DNA of 64,000 bases from Gammaproteobacteria bacterium (lineage in GTDB: Bacteria; Pseudomonadota; Gammaproteobacteria; Coxiellales; Coxiellaceae). Position 1 is the first letter of the stretch; every line of letters begins with the position of its first letter. Shown in pieces: positions 19,159 through 28,156 of the stretch. The stretch lies in contig JAUIAD010000001.1 of NCBI GenBank assembly GCA_030425685.1, forward strand, positions 186,001 through 250,000, written 5' to 3'. The notes below the pieces were generated by a model. That model saw nothing but the letters and a program-made list of their open reading frames with translations. It made no database searches and was not told the DNA's origin. Position numbers and translations under genes: made by a program.

Positions 19159-19725
19159 TTATAGTAACTCGCTAGTGGTGATACAGTTTGCAATCCGTGA
19201 CAAGATAGTTAAACTTGCTTTTTTTTCTTCGTCAGATGCGCATTCGGTTGCGTCGCCAACAACGGTAACAGAAAAATCGCGATCGTGTGCTTCGCGCGCG
19301 GTTAATTCAACAGCCATGCTGGTGCTAACACCGGTTAGAATAACTTTCTCAATGCGATTAGCTCTCAATATTAAGTCTAAATCGGTACCGTAGAATGCGC
19401 TAACACGATGTTTAATAATTTCGATATCGTTAGGTTCACGGTCAAGTGTATCGCAGAATTGTCCGTTCCACGCTTGTAATGCTAAGACATTATGTTCTTT
19501 TGCTGCGCCGAACATTGGAGAAATGTTTGAGCTATCATGATAGTGAGGTTGAAAGCCGACTCTGACATGGATGACAAGTGCACCATGGTGTCGCCCCCAT
19601 GCGGTGATATCATTGATTTTCTCAATCACATTGTTTGCTGTAATACGATCAGTATAGCGTGCTAGCTTGCCGTCTGGGTGGCAGATCTCGTTCATAATAT
19701 CTAAGGTAATAATGGCGGTTTTCAT
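19159..19725 (-). CDS. Isochorismatase-fold (cysteine hydrolase superfamily) protein lacking the catalytic Cys
   Basis: This 188-aa alpha/beta protein has the superfamily layout: the acid residue in AIITLDIMNEICHPDGK (D9), a lysine in IEIIKHRVSAFYGTDL (K105) and the loop TGVSTSMAVELTAREAHDRD. In nicotinamidases and related hydrolases this loop reads TGVxTNxCVxxTARDA with the nucleophilic Cys. Here the aligned residue is Ala138. It may therefore be an isochorismatase-like enzyme that works without Cys, or be inactive in hydrolysis. Start ATG 19725 has GGAGC properly spaced; a start 12 nt upstream is less likely. It is convergent with the RND operon. Confidence 0.75.
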   Translation of the reverse strand: MKTAIITLDIMNEICHPDGKLARYTDRITANNVIEKINDITAWGRHHGALVIHVRVGFQPHYHDSSNISPMFGAAKEHNVLALQAWNGQFCDTLDREPNDIEIIKHRVSAFYGTDLDLILRANRIEKVILTGVSTSMAVELTAREAHDRDFSVTVVGDATECASDEEKKASLTILSRIANCITTSELL

Positions 19726-19830
19726 GGTTTGCTCCAATATGGGTATCGTTATTCTGAGTCAATAATAACACGCAATGCGCTATAACGCAATGCGTGACTA
19801 TATTTTATTTGTGCAGGTGATTCAGAGTCC

Positions 19831-19848
19831 GCGGCATGCTGTGCCCGC
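19831..19848 (+). repeat. GCAGCATGCTGC palindrome (REP-like), copy 3 (partial)
   Basis: Shortened variant GCGGCATGCTGTGCCCGC in the gap between the isochorismatase-fold gene and prmA. Confidence 0.45.
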
Positions 19849-19896
19849 TTACTTTCTGTTAGCAGCAAGTCATCCATCAGCACAGCAACGGTTTGT

Positions 19897-20790
19897 TTAA
19901 GTATCAGTTTTAGCAAAATGAAGCAGCGTCCACTCCCCTTGCGCCTGTTTTTCAACAAGCTGAAAATGCATGCCATAAGCATCAATAATTTGCTGACTTT
20001 CCTCAACTAAAATTCCAGATAAAATAAGCGTAGCCTTTGCGGTGCATAGCTTTAGAAAAGTAGGTAGCAGCTCAATCAACGGTCCTGATAATATATTAGC
20101 TATCAAAAGCGGCGCAGTAACATCCAGTCTATCTTTAGTAGAGAGTATGTCTAAATTATCTTTATTAATAAAAGCATTTAAATTGGCATTATTTTGTGTC
20201 GCCTCCCAAGCCTGCGGATCATGATCAACCGCATACACCTTGTGCGCCCCTAAGGCTAAAGCGGCCAGCGCTAAAATACCAGAGCCGCAGCCATAATCAA
20301 TGACAGTATTATCCTTCGGAGGGTTATTGGCCAGCCAGCTTAAGCAAAGTGAGGTGGTTGGGTGTGTGCCGGTGCCAAAGGCGAGGCCGGGGTCAATTTT
20401 AAGGATAGTGCCGGTGAAATCGTTTTGTTCACACCAGCTTGGCAGTACCCACAGTTTTTCTGCAAAACATTGCGGTGGGAAATCTTGCTGTGTTTTGCGT
20501 ACCCAGTCTTCTTCTTGCAGAATTGAAATATCGTAGTTGAATGGATGGTCGCTGTCTACAGTCGCATTAAGTGTTTCAATAATAGGTTCGATATTGGTAT
20601 CCCGGCTAAATAGTGCTAGCACTTTGGTTTGCTGCCATACGGGAGTTTGTTCGGGTTCAAGCTGGAAAAGAGGTTGGTCTTGTGCGTCGGTGAAAGTGAC
20701 GGAAAGTGCGCCTTGCTCTTCTAGGGTGTCGGCGATTAGGTCGGTTTGTTGTGCTGGTATGATGATGGAGAGTTGTTGCCATGATTTCAT
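19897..20790 (-). CDS. prmA: Ribosomal protein L11 methyltransferase
   Basis: This 297-aa SAM-dependent enzyme trimethylates lysines and the N-terminus of ribosomal protein L11. It has the PrmA N-terminal substrate domain (starting MKSWQQLSIIIPAQQTDLI), the linker FGTGTHPTTSLCLSWL, motif I VIDYGCGSGILALAALALGA, the acidic ribose-binding VDHDPQA, and motif NILSGPLIELLP (NxxxxPL type). Length fits E. coli PrmA (293). It is the last gene of the aroQ-accB-accC-prmA run, a common gamma-proteobacterial order, 149 nt behind accC with a REP-like palindrome between them. Confidence 0.95.
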   Translation of the reverse strand: MKSWQQLSIIIPAQQTDLIADTLEEQGALSVTFTDAQDQPLFQLEPEQTPVWQQTKVLALFSRDTNIEPIIETLNATVDSDHPFNYDISILQEEDWVRKTQQDFPPQCFAEKLWVLPSWCEQNDFTGTILKIDPGLAFGTGTHPTTSLCLSWLANNPPKDNTVIDYGCGSGILALAALALGAHKVYAVDHDPQAWEATQNNANLNAFINKDNLDILSTKDRLDVTAPLLIANILSGPLIELLPTFLKLCTAKATLILSGILVEESQQIIDAYGMHFQLVEKQAQGEWTLLHFAKTDT

Positions 20791-20883
20791 TTTTTTTCCG
20801 GGGTGTTGGGTGGTTATTTATAATGATTTTTGGTGCTGTGGTGGTGTATGGAGTTTTGGTGAGGTTTTGTGGTGTCGTATAGA

Positions 20884-20911
20884 GGCGGGCGCAGCATGCT
20901 GCGCCCCTACG
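20884..20911 (+). repeat. GCAGCATGCTGC palindrome (REP-like), copy 4
   Basis: A perfect core GGGCGCAGCATGCTGCGCCC flanked by GGC and CTACG, in the accC-prmA gap. Confidence 0.8.
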
Positions 20912-20939
20912 TTTTACGTCCTACATTTTATTGTTTTTC

Positions 20940-22283
20940 CTAGCTAAGGCCTAATTTCTTTTCTAGGTAATGGATGTTTTGGGCGCCTTTGACAAACTCC
21001 TCGTCACATATTAGATCTTTGTGTAAATCGATATTGCTTTTGATACCGTCAACAACCAGCTCGTCCAAAGCATTGCGCATGCGTTGTAAGGCGATGTCAC
21101 GAGTTTCTCCGTAAGTGATTAGCTTACCGATTAAAGAATCATAATAAGGTGGAACACGATAGCCACTATATAAGTGGGAATCCATGCGTACACCTAAACC
21201 GCCTGGGGCGTGATAAAGAGAGACATTGCCTGGGCTGGGTAAAAAGTTTTTTGGATCTTCAGCATTAATGCGGCATTCAATCGCATGTCCTTTAATTTGT
21301 ATATCATCTTGTGTAAGGCTTAAAGGTAAGCCAGCAGCAACGCGAATTTGTTCTTTGATAATATCAATGCCGGTTATCATTTCCGTAACAGGATGCTCAA
21401 CCTGGATGCGAGTGTTCATTTCAATAAAATAGAATTCACCATTTTCATAAAGAAATTCAAAAGTGCCTGCGCCACAGTAATTAATATCAATACAAGCATC
21501 AACGCAGCGTTTACCGATAGCGGCACGCTGTTCGGCAGAAATGCCTGGAGCCGGAGCTTCTTCTAATACTTTTTGATGGCGTCGTTGCATTGAGCAGTCG
21601 CGTTCACCTAGGTGGATGGCGCGACCTTGGCCGTCGCCAATTACTTGTACTTCAATGTGTCGCGGTGCGCCAAGAAACTTTTCCATATACACTTCGTCAT
21701 TGCCAAAAGCAGCCGCTGCTTCGGTGCGTGTCATGGCGATAAAGTTTAATAAGTCAGATTCTTCATGTACAACGCGCATGCCACGTCCGCCGCCGCCGCC
21801 AGAAGCTTTGATCAAAACGGGGTAGCCTATGTTGCGTGCAATGTCTAAGTTGCGTTCTTCGTCATCAGTTAAGGCGCCATTAGAGCCAGGTATGCACGGG
21901 ATGCCTGCTTTGCGCATCGCTTTAATCGCTGAAACCTTGTTACCCATTAGGCTAATAGTTTCAGCGCTTGGGCCAATAAATTTAAATGAGCTTTGTTCCA
22001 CTTGCTCAGCAAAGTCGGCATTTTCTGCTAGAAAACCATAGCCAGGGTGAATAGCATCAACGTGGGCAATTTCAGCAGCGCTAATAACAGCGGGAATGCT
22101 TAAATAACTTTCTGCACTATTGGGCGGTCCAATACAGACAGCTTCGTCGGCCAATTTAACGTGCATTAAATCTTTGTCCGCAGTGGAATAGGCTGCGACT
22201 GTTTTAATTCCTAGTTCGTGACAGGCGCGATGGACGCGCAAGGCAATTTCGCCGCGGTTGGCGATTAATACTTTTTTAAACAT
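20940..22283 (-). CDS. accC: Acetyl-CoA carboxylase, biotin carboxylase subunit
   Basis: This 447-aa ATP-grasp enzyme carboxylates biotin on AccB using ATP and bicarbonate, the first step of fatty-acid synthesis. Features in order: N-terminal [20 protein letters not shown], the glycine loop [20 protein letters not shown], the [13 protein letters not shown]-type segment (here [17 protein letters not shown]), [20 protein letters not shown] with the metal-binding Glu, [14 protein letters not shown], and [13 protein letters not shown]. Length equals the E. coli protein (449). It lies 5 nt after accB, in the same operon. Confidence 0.98.
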   Translation of the reverse strand: MFKKVLIANRGEIALRVHRACHELGIKTVAAYSTADKDLMHVKLADEAVCIGPPNSAESYLSIPAVISAAEIAHVDAIHPGYGFLAENADFAEQVEQSSFKFIGPSAETISLMGNKVSAIKAMRKAGIPCIPGSNGALTDDEERNLDIARNIGYPVLIKASGGGGGRGMRVVHEESDLLNFIAMTRTEAAAAFGNDEVYMEKFLGAPRHIEVQVIGDGQGRAIHLGERDCSMQRRHQKVLEEAPAPGISAEQRAAIGKRCVDACIDINYCGAGTFEFLYENGEFYFIEMNTRIQVEHPVTEMITGIDIIKEQIRVAAGLPLSLTQDDIQIKGHAIECRINAEDPKNFLPSPGNVSLYHAPGGLGVRMDSHLYSGYRVPPYYDSLIGKLITYGETRDIALQRMRNALDELVVDGIKSNIDLHKDLICDEEFVKGAQNIHYLEKKLGLS

Positions 22284-22288
22284 GGCAG

Positions 22289-22756
22289 TTACTCGTTTGC
22301 GTCAATAAGAAAGAGGGCTTGATCGTATTCAACCGGTTGTTCGTTTTCAATCAAGCGTGCGCTGACAACACCGGATTTATCAGCTTCAATTTTATTAAAC
22401 ATTTTCATCGCTTCAATAATGCAAAGCGTTTCGCCAGCGCTAACGTGTTGGCCCATTTCGACAAAGGGTTTGGCGCCTGGTGTGGGAGCAAGATAAACGG
22501 TACCAACCATCGGTGATTTGACTTCGTGGCCATCGTTGACGGTGATTGCAGGCTCTTCCGGGGTTGGTGAAGCTGTTGCTGCCGGTGCTGCGCTTGCTAT
22601 CGGGGCAGCGGCTGGCATGGGTGCGGCAATTTGTACTGGCGTAGCGCTCGGCTGTCGACTGATGCGTACTGAGTCGTCGCCTGATTTTACTTCAATTTCG
22701 CCGACACCGGTTTCGTTAATAAGTTCGATAAGTTTTCTAATTTTGCGAATATCCAT
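22289..22756 (-). CDS. accB: Acetyl-CoA carboxylase biotin carboxyl carrier protein
   Basis: This 155-aa carrier has the BCCP layout: a short N-terminal domain ([20 protein letters not shown]), an Ala/Pro-rich flexible linker (residues about 40-75) and a C-terminal biotinyl domain. The modified lysine lies in the sequence [14 protein letters not shown], and the thumb-type segment [15 protein letters not shown] is present. Length equals the E. coli protein (156). aroQ lies 13 nt upstream and accC 5 nt downstream, giving balanced expression of carrier and carboxylase. Confidence 0.98.
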   Translation of the reverse strand: MDIRKIRKLIELINETGVGEIEVKSGDDSVRISRQPSATPVQIAAPMPAAAPIASAAPAATASPTPEEPAITVNDGHEVKSPMVGTVYLAPTPGAKPFVEMGQHVSAGETLCIIEAMKMFNKIEADKSGVVSARLIENEQPVEYDQALFLIDANE

Positions 22757-22769
22757 TGATACATGGCCT

Positions 22770-23219
22770 CTATTGATGTTGCGTTGTTAAATGATGGTTG
22801 GCAGCAAGCAGCGCCAATTCATAACCATAACTGCCAAAACCAGCGATAACGCCAACAGCAACGTCGGCTAACATCGAGCTCTGGCGGAATTCTTCTCTCG
22901 CGTGGATGTTGCTCAGGTGAATTTCGATAAAAGGGATGTCAACAGCTAATAGGGCATCGCGCACGGCAATGCTGGTATGTGTTAATGCAGCGGGATTTAT
23001 AATAATAAAGTCTATATGAGAGTCGGCTGCTTGTTGAATGCAATTGATCAATTCATGCTCAGCATTGCTTTGAAAGACATCCATATCTAGGCCCAGTTCA
23101 GCGGCCTTTGCTTTAATGGTTTCCTCGATTTTATCCAGGGTTTGCGAGCCATAAATACCGGGCTCACGCTTGCCTAGCATGTTTAAATTTGGACCATTTA
23201 ATAGGAGAATTTTTTTCAT
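22770..23219 (-). CDS. aroQ: 3-dehydroquinate dehydratase, type II
   Basis: This 149-aa dodecamer-forming enzyme makes 3-dehydroshikimate in the shikimate pathway. Signatures include [20 protein letters not shown] with the flexible-lid Arg and catalytic Tyr, [18 protein letters not shown] with the substrate-binding Asn, and the His in [17 protein letters not shown]. It heads the aroQ-accB-accC run, an arrangement common in gamma-proteobacteria. The 873-base region before its start is filled with a tandem repeat. Confidence 0.97.
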   Translation of the reverse strand: MKKILLLNGPNLNMLGKREPGIYGSQTLDKIEETIKAKAAELGLDMDVFQSNAEHELINCIQQAADSHIDFIIINPAALTHTSIAVRDALLAVDIPFIEIHLSNIHAREEFRQSSMLADVAVGVIAGFGSYGYELALLAANHHLTTQHQ

Positions 23220-23673
23220 CCCGCCATTGTGCCTGATTCTGCGAGATTTGTCCAGATCGACGCAAATGTCTACATGATTGCTGCAGTTCGGTGTTTTTCT
23301 TGCTGTTTGTAATTTGTGCTGCGGGAAATATTAAGGGTTTTTAATAAAAGTATAGGAAGGCCAGTTTATCAGATTGACTGCTAATGTCTATATATTTAAG
23401 TGGCTTTTTTTATAACGATGAAAAGGGTTGCGGCCTTCACTTCAAGTAGCAAGCATTGCCGTGTGTTTACTAATAATTTGTATGCGGAAAAACAAAAACA
23501 TTATCCCCAGAAGCTGTGGGTAACTCTGTGTAATTACCTGGGAGTAGTATCTTAACTGCTTGTAATAAAAAAACTTTATTACGCTGTCTAATTGCTTTCA
23601 CCATGACAATAAAAAATGCCATAACTGCCTGTTTATTGGTATCACAAGATAAAATTTGATTGCCCTGCCTCTT

Positions 23674-23702
23674 CGTAGGGGCGCACATGTTGCGCCCCTA
23701 CG
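23674..23702 (+). repeat. GCAGCATGCTGC palindrome (REP-like), copy 5
   Basis: Variant CGTAGGGGCGCACATGTTGC followed by GCCCCTACG, with long symmetric arms (CGTAGGGGCGCA / TGCGCCCCTACG), inside tandem-repeat copy 1. Confidence 0.75.
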
Positions 23703-23929
23703 CCTTTTTGAAGGCTTCGATCGTCAACATATAAACCGCAGGCAATAGTAAACAACGTTATCCCCAGAAGCTGTGGGTAACTCTGTGTAATTACCTGGGA
23801 GTAGTGTCTTAACTGCTTGTAATAAAGAAATTTTATTACGCTGTCTAATTGCTTCACCATGACAATAAAAAACGCCATAACCGCCTGTTTATTGGTATCA
23901 CAAGAAAAAATTTGAGTGGCCCATATTTT

Positions 23930-23959
23930 CGTAGGCGCGCAACATGTTGCGCGCTTACG
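23930..23959 (+). repeat. GCAGCATGCTGC palindrome (REP-like), copy 6
   Basis: Variant CGTAGGCGCGCAACATGTTG followed by CGCGCTTACG, at the equivalent place in tandem-repeat copy 2. Paired changes in both arms (CGCGC/GCGCG) keep the symmetry despite divergence from copy 5, which hints at selection for the hairpin. Confidence 0.7.
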
Positions 23960-24092
23960 CCTTTTTAGAGGTTTCTAACGTAGGCATATAAACCGCAGGC
24001 AATATAAACAACGTTATCCCCAGAAGCTGTGGGTAACTCTGTGCAATTGCCTGGGAAGAGTGTGCTAACGCTTTGTTGTAAATTAATTTTTT

Positions 24093-25883
24093 TTACTTGT
24101 CTGCTGATGTTTCATTTTGTAAAAGCGTGAGCAGGTGTTGTGAAAACGTTTCAGCATCTGTTTCACCAATAACACGTGAGTCAGGAATTTCGGAACCGGA
24201 CTTATCAAAAAATAAAATCGTCGGTGGCGCAATAACGCCAAACTGCTTTTGCATCGCTTGATCTGCAGCACTGTTTTTTGAAATATTGGCGCGCAGCAAG
24301 ACAAAGCGTTGCAATAAGGGAATAACACGTTTGTCATTAAAGGTGTAGTCATCCATTTCTTTGCAAGCGATGCACCAGTCTGCATAAAAGTCTAGCAAAA
24401 CGGGCAAGCCCTTCTGTTTGGCAATGGCAATTTCTTTATTAATATCATTAATAGAATTAACAGGAATAAACGAATCAGTAATTTTTTTACTCTGTTGATG
24501 GAAATTAATAGGGGCAAGCGGGTTGGTTTGACCGCTCATGGCGCCAATAATTAAAACAATCGCATAAATAAAAAGAATAATGCCAAGGCCTTTTTTGCAG
24601 TGCTGCCAAACATCTTTCGCAGAGGTAAAAGCCCCTAAGACAACAGCAGAACCAATCGCTAGTGCTGCCCATAAGATCATAGTTAGCATGCCAGGCAAAA
24701 TGCGTGCCAGCATCCAGATAGCCACAGCCAGCATGAATACACCCAGCACAATTTTAATCGAATTCATCCATGCGCCGGCTTTGGGTAATATCTTGGCGCT
24801 GTAGGCGCCGATAATTAATAAGGGAGCGCCCATGCCTAATCCCATGCTAAAAAGTGCAAGCCCACCCATCACGGAATTGCCGCTATCACTGATATAAATA
24901 ATGGCGCCTGCTAAAGCGGGTGTAACACAGGGGGATAAAATCAAAGTCGATAAACATCCCATCAGAAAAGTGCCAAGATAGGTGCCGCGTTTTTGATGCG
25001 TGCTAGCTTCGGCAATGCGACTTTGTAGGGCTTGTGGCAATTGAATATTGTAGAAATCAAATAGCGATAAGGCCATAGCAACGAAAATGGCAGCAAAGAC
25101 AATAATAATCCACGGTTGCTGCATAAAGGCTTGTACGTTAGCGCTGCTGCCAATAATGCCAAAGACAACGCCAGCAATGGCGTAGGTGATGGCCATGCCC
25201 AGTACGTAAGCTAACGAGAGGCAAAAAGCGCGCGCATGACTAACATGTTTTTGTCCGACAATAATGCCAGATAAAATAGGAATCATGGGTAATACGCAGG
25301 GTGTTAGCGATAATAAAAAGCCGATACCAAAGAACACCGATAAAATAATAATCAGGCTTTTATTTTTTAATAAGCTAAGAATTTTTCCGTTTTGGGTAGA
25401 TGATATTGGCACTGATTTTGTTGAGCTAGTTTGCAATGCTTTTTCGGGCAGTTCAACAGTCACGGTCTTGGTTTCAGGTTGATAGCACAAACCGATATCA
25501 GCACAACCTTGAGAGTGTATTTGTAACTCGACTTTTTTGCCAAGTTTTCCTGTTAAGGGGATAAGAATATTAAGTCTACCGCCATAAACTTTGACCTCGC
25601 CCATGCCCGGATAGTTTTTCTTTAAATTGCTCGCAGGAAATTGTGGCGCTGATAATTTTGTTGTTTTGGGCGCCAGTATTTTAAAGCGAAAGGCGTGGCG
25701 GTAGAGGTAGTAACCTGGTTGGATATCCCAGCTAGCAATAATAGTGTTGTGATTTTTTGCTGTAACCTGTAGCTGAAATGCTTGACTTGCTGGTAAAGGA
25801 GCAGGGTTTGCAAAAGCCCGGCCTATCAAAAGAAGGCATAGTGCGAAAATAAGGGAAAGTATTTTTTTGCTAACGTTGTACAA
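24093..25883 (-). CDS. dsbD: Protein-disulfide reductase DsbD (thiol:disulfide interchange)
   Basis: This 596-aa protein moves electrons from cytoplasmic thioredoxin to periplasmic DsbC/DsbE-type proteins. It has all three parts: a signal peptide and N-terminal periplasmic domain with its Cys pair in GCADIGLCYQPETKTV; an eight-helix membrane domain with LSLTPCVLPMIPILSG and LSPCVTPALAGA (the two membrane cysteines); and a C-terminal thioredoxin domain with the FYADWCIACKEMDDYTF active site. Length is normal (E. coli 565). The start is a TTG at 25883 with AAGGA 7 nt upstream. No ATG gives an intact signal peptide. Confidence 0.95.
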   Translation of the reverse strand: MYNVSKKILSLIFALCLLLIGRAFANPAPLPASQAFQLQVTAKNHNTIIASWDIQPGYYLYRHAFRFKILAPKTTKLSAPQFPASNLKKNYPGMGEVKVYGGRLNILIPLTGKLGKKVELQIHSQGCADIGLCYQPETKTVTVELPEKALQTSSTKSVPISSTQNGKILSLLKNKSLIIILSVFFGIGFLLSLTPCVLPMIPILSGIIVGQKHVSHARAFCLSLAYVLGMAITYAIAGVVFGIIGSSANVQAFMQQPWIIIVFAAIFVAMALSLFDFYNIQLPQALQSRIAEASTHQKRGTYLGTFLMGCLSTLILSPCVTPALAGAIIYISDSGNSVMGGLALFSMGLGMGAPLLIIGAYSAKILPKAGAWMNSIKIVLGVFMLAVAIWMLARILPGMLTMILWAALAIGSAVVLGAFTSAKDVWQHCKKGLGIILFIYAIVLIIGAMSGQTNPLAPINFHQQSKKITDSFIPVNSINDINKEIAIAKQKGLPVLLDFYADWCIACKEMDDYTFNDKRVIPLLQRFVLLRANISKNSAADQAMQKQFGVIAPPTILFFDKSGSEIPDSRVIGETDAETFSQHLLTLLQNETSADK

Positions 25884-26186
25884 CTATCAATCCTTAATGT
25901 GAATATCTCTTACGCAGTATCTTAGCATTATTCCTTAGGGGTGTTAATTAATCTTTCCTTAAGTAGGGTGTCTGACTTTTGCATGGTAAAATTTAACAAA
26001 ATAACTAGTACTGACTCAAAATGGTTTAAGTTATTGTCATCCCAGCCAAAGTTGGGAGGTGCTGGGCGTGGCAGTTGTGTTAAGAGATCCTGAGTCAAGC
26101 TCAGGATGACATGAACAAGTGCTAATGGCTTTTTTGAGTTGTTATCAAAATGATTAATCACACTTCACTGAAGGGAGGGCGCCATT
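25884..26186. other. Gap between dsbD and the 243-aa gene
   Basis: This divergent gap of 303 bases contains the ATCCTGAG-type palindrome at 26084-26110 and a GC-rich stem near 26041-26066. I see no gene here and no strong promoter. Confidence 0.5.
26084..26110 (-). repeat. Dispersed palindrome, ATCCTGAG type (copy 2)
   Basis: Exact reverse complement of 3788-3814 over 27 bases, 22 kb away. Confidence 0.75.
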
Positions 26187-26918
26187 ATGCCGCAACAATC
26201 AGTCGTTATAGCCGAATTTAATACCAAAGTTTTAGAAAATTACCGCCTATTAAAGCAATTGGATCTTCATTTGGATCGTGTAAGAAACGAGGTTGATAAT
26301 GCAACGTGGGAACAAATTGGAAATTTAATTGGTGATGCAAAGGACGCAGTGGATCAATACCGTCAAGCGTTAGCGAAGCTTAGGCATTCCGAAAAAGAGT
26401 TGCGTCTTTATCTTCCGCCACCCATTGCTTATGCAGGTTTTGGTCATGGAGTTTGTATGTCGTATGCTGTGGGTTCTCAAACCAGTCGACCTGGTAATTC
26501 TTATGATATAGAAAGAATTGGTCGTTTAAATAAGAGAATAGATAGCCAGACAAGAGCGTTAAAAGCCTTGGGTGGTAATTTAATTGGTAAGTTAAACCTG
26601 TTAGATGGTGCTCTTGGCACAAATATTTTATCGCAAGCGAAAGAAAAAGCTTCATTATTGTATCCTTTGCGTCAAGCTATAAAAAGTGGTATTGCATTTT
26701 TAAGAAAATATGCAGAGTATCTTACGCTGGTACATCCTGCTTATTATAGAGCTACGGCCAAAGTAATTGACTTTGCAGGTGATGTTCGTAAGAGAGCGGG
26801 TTGTGCTATGGTAGGCATGTTTAAATCTAAGCCGCAGCTTCTTCCTGAAAACGATGAGCAGGATTGTATTCAGATGCAGGAAATTTCTCCTGGTGTATCA
26901 ACCGCGCCTTCAGCATAA
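26187..26918 (+). CDS. Hypothetical helical protein (island gene 1)
   Basis: This 243-aa protein has no recognised family. Residues 1-75 look like a long amphipathic helix or coiled coil (NTKVLENYRLLKQLDLHLDR, continuing to LAKLRHSEKELRLY). A Gly/Pro-rich patch follows, then a second helical part (IERIGRLNKRIDSQTRALKA onward) and a moderately hydrophobic, basic stretch near 150-210. There is no signal peptide. A GGGAGG Shine-Dalgarno lies 9 nt before the ATG. It is the first gene of the accessory island and is convergent with the 390-aa gene. A secreted effector or a structural protein are both possible; nothing decides it. Confidence 0.65.
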   Translation: MPQQSVVIAEFNTKVLENYRLLKQLDLHLDRVRNEVDNATWEQIGNLIGDAKDAVDQYRQALAKLRHSEKELRLYLPPPIAYAGFGHGVCMSYAVGSQTSRPGNSYDIERIGRLNKRIDSQTRALKALGGNLIGKLNLLDGALGTNILSQAKEKASLLYPLRQAIKSGIAFLRKYAEYLTLVHPAYYRATAKVIDFAGDVRKRAGCAMVGMFKSKPQLLPENDEQDCIQMQEISPGVSTAPSA

Positions 26919-26947
26919 CAATTTTATGCTAGCCTTAGTCTAATATT

Positions 26948-26967
26948 GCCCCCTTTAAAAAGGGGGC
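26948..26967. terminator. Hairpin between convergent genes
   Basis: GCCCCCTTT and AAAGGGGGC form a 9-bp perfect inverted repeat around AA, between two convergent stop codons (26918 and 26984). No long T run follows on either strand, so termination strength is uncertain. Confidence 0.55.
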
Positions 26968-26983
26968 GCCTTTCACGTATGAC

Positions 26984-28156
26984 CTACTGTAAACCGGTAG
27001 GGCTTTGGGGTAAGCTAAGACCGCAGACTTCGTCAAATGCTCGTTGTTTTTTCGGGCTGTTATGCCGGTCTTTATATAACCTCTCCATTTCCTCTTTGCT
27101 TTTGCCAAACATGCCTTTTTCAAAATGCGGTTTTTGCAAAGAGCATGCCCGCGGTAATATGTCCTTTTCAGCATCTGAAAATAAAGGGGATGTTTTGCTA
27201 ACGATATAGCGGAAAAATTCTTTAATTTTATCAAATGAGCTGGATATAGAGTTGATGGCACTATTCTTTAAGCTGGTAAGTTTAAAATAGATTGTCGTTT
27301 TGACTTGTGTTTGTTGTTCGGGTGTGCAGTGGTGATATAGTTGGTTAAGATCGTGTATGGCTTGTGTGTTATGGGTGTTGTCATTCATAACGGCCTTGAT
27401 AGCTTTATGTAGAAATGGTTGTGTTGCTTTTTTCTGCCGTTTTAAGGAGTATTTCCTGTAACGGCTATATAATTGCTTTGATGTCAATTCGCTAGCATCG
27501 TTATAAATCCTGTTTACTTCTTTGGCTTTGTCTGGGAAAAACTCGATAACTCTATCTTTGTAAGAATCCATTAGATACCAGCTTTGACCACCGAGCGTGG
27601 TCATAACAGAAATCAGTCCTTCAGCCTGATTCTCTAATAGTATGTCAAAAATTCTATTTTTTATTGCTGATTGCTGATTATTGTTAAAGCTGGTGTCAAT
27701 TTTATTAAATAAGGATTCTAGTGAGAACAAGTTATATGAGTGTGAAAAGTTGGTTAGCATGTCTTTTAGAATATTGGTTGGTAGTGCGTTGATATAATCT
27801 AATTGCTCCTGTGGATCTGCTATTGTTCTTAAATGCATTTCTAAATGAAATAGGGTTGCCCATCTTACGGGGCCCGATCTTAGCTCGGAAAAACTGTCGT
27901 CAGTTTTTGCATCGTCAGTTTTATCTTTGAGTATTGAATCAAGGATAGAGGTATCCCAGGTTATGGGAGCAGGTTTTGTGCGTGAAGATTTTTCTTCTGT
28001 GAAAGGTGTAATTGATGCTTCTGAGTCTAAATCACAGGTATAGGTGCCTTTAGCATTGGGTTGCATGTCATGGTTTAAATATGTCTTATCATGGTTTGGG
28101 TGTTGCTTATCCTCAAGGAGGATGCCGCCCATTTGTAAAGTGTTAGGTTTACGCAT
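26984..28156 (-). CDS. Hypothetical protein (island gene 2), disordered N-terminus
   Basis: This 390-aa protein has no recognised domain. The first 90 residues are polar and likely disordered. Residues about 95-330 look all-helical (HLEMHLRTIADPQEQLDYIN onward), with a basic segment SRYRKYSLKRQKKATQPFLH near the middle. The C-terminal 60 residues are charged (FGKSKEEMERLYKDRHNSPK). There is no signal peptide and no membrane helix. AAGAGG sits 5 nt before the ATG. Long helical proteins without export signals are typical of type IV-secreted effectors in Legionellales, but that is only analogy. Confidence 0.65.
   Translation of the reverse strand: MRKPNTLQMGGILLEDKQHPNHDKTYLNHDMQPNAKGTYTCDLDSEASITPFTEEKSSRTKPAPITWDTSILDSILKDKTDDAKTDDSFSELRSGPVRWATLFHLEMHLRTIADPQEQLDYINALPTNILKDMLTNFSHSYNLFSLESLFNKIDTSFNNNQQSAIKNRIFDILLENQAEGLISVMTTLGGQSWYLMDSYKDRVIEFFPDKAKEVNRIYNDASELTSKQLYSRYRKYSLKRQKKATQPFLHKAIKAVMNDNTHNTQAIHDLNQLYHHCTPEQQTQVKTTIYFKLTSLKNSAINSISSSFDKIKEFFRYIVSKTSPLFSDAEKDILPRACSLQKPHFEKGMFGKSKEEMERLYKDRHNSPKKQRAFDEVCGLSLPQSPTGLQ

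Larger units (their letters stand above)
23501..24080. repeat. Tandem repeat, period about 257 bp, 2.2 copies
   Basis: Copies begin at 23501, 23758 and 24014 (the last partial), each with TTATCCCCAGAAGCTGTGGG followed by TAACTCTGTG. The first 23 bases form an imperfect palindrome (TTAtCCCcAG...CTgtGGGtAA) made of two one-mismatch DnaA-box-like nonamers, TTATCCCCA and TGTGGGTAA. Full copies also share a central stretch with TTTATTGGTATCACAAGA and a GCGC-type palindrome. No convincing gene lies in the 23220-24092 gap; 23220-23500 shows nothing I can name. Confidence 0.85.

Noticed and set aside
19749-20006. 85-codon minus-strand frame overlapping the end of prmA
   Set aside because: It runs through the 3' end of prmA in another frame; no ribosome site; the repeat palindrome explains part of it.
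23470-23878. Two overlapping minus-strand open frames of 72 and 78 codons in the aroQ-dsbD gap
   Set aside because: They arise from the tandem repeat itself, have no ribosome sites and no protein-like composition.
23501-24080. Replication origin (oriC) suggested by DnaA-box-like motifs
   Set aside because: No perfect DnaA boxes, no AT-rich unwinding element pattern, and no dnaA, dnaN, rpmH or parAB nearby.
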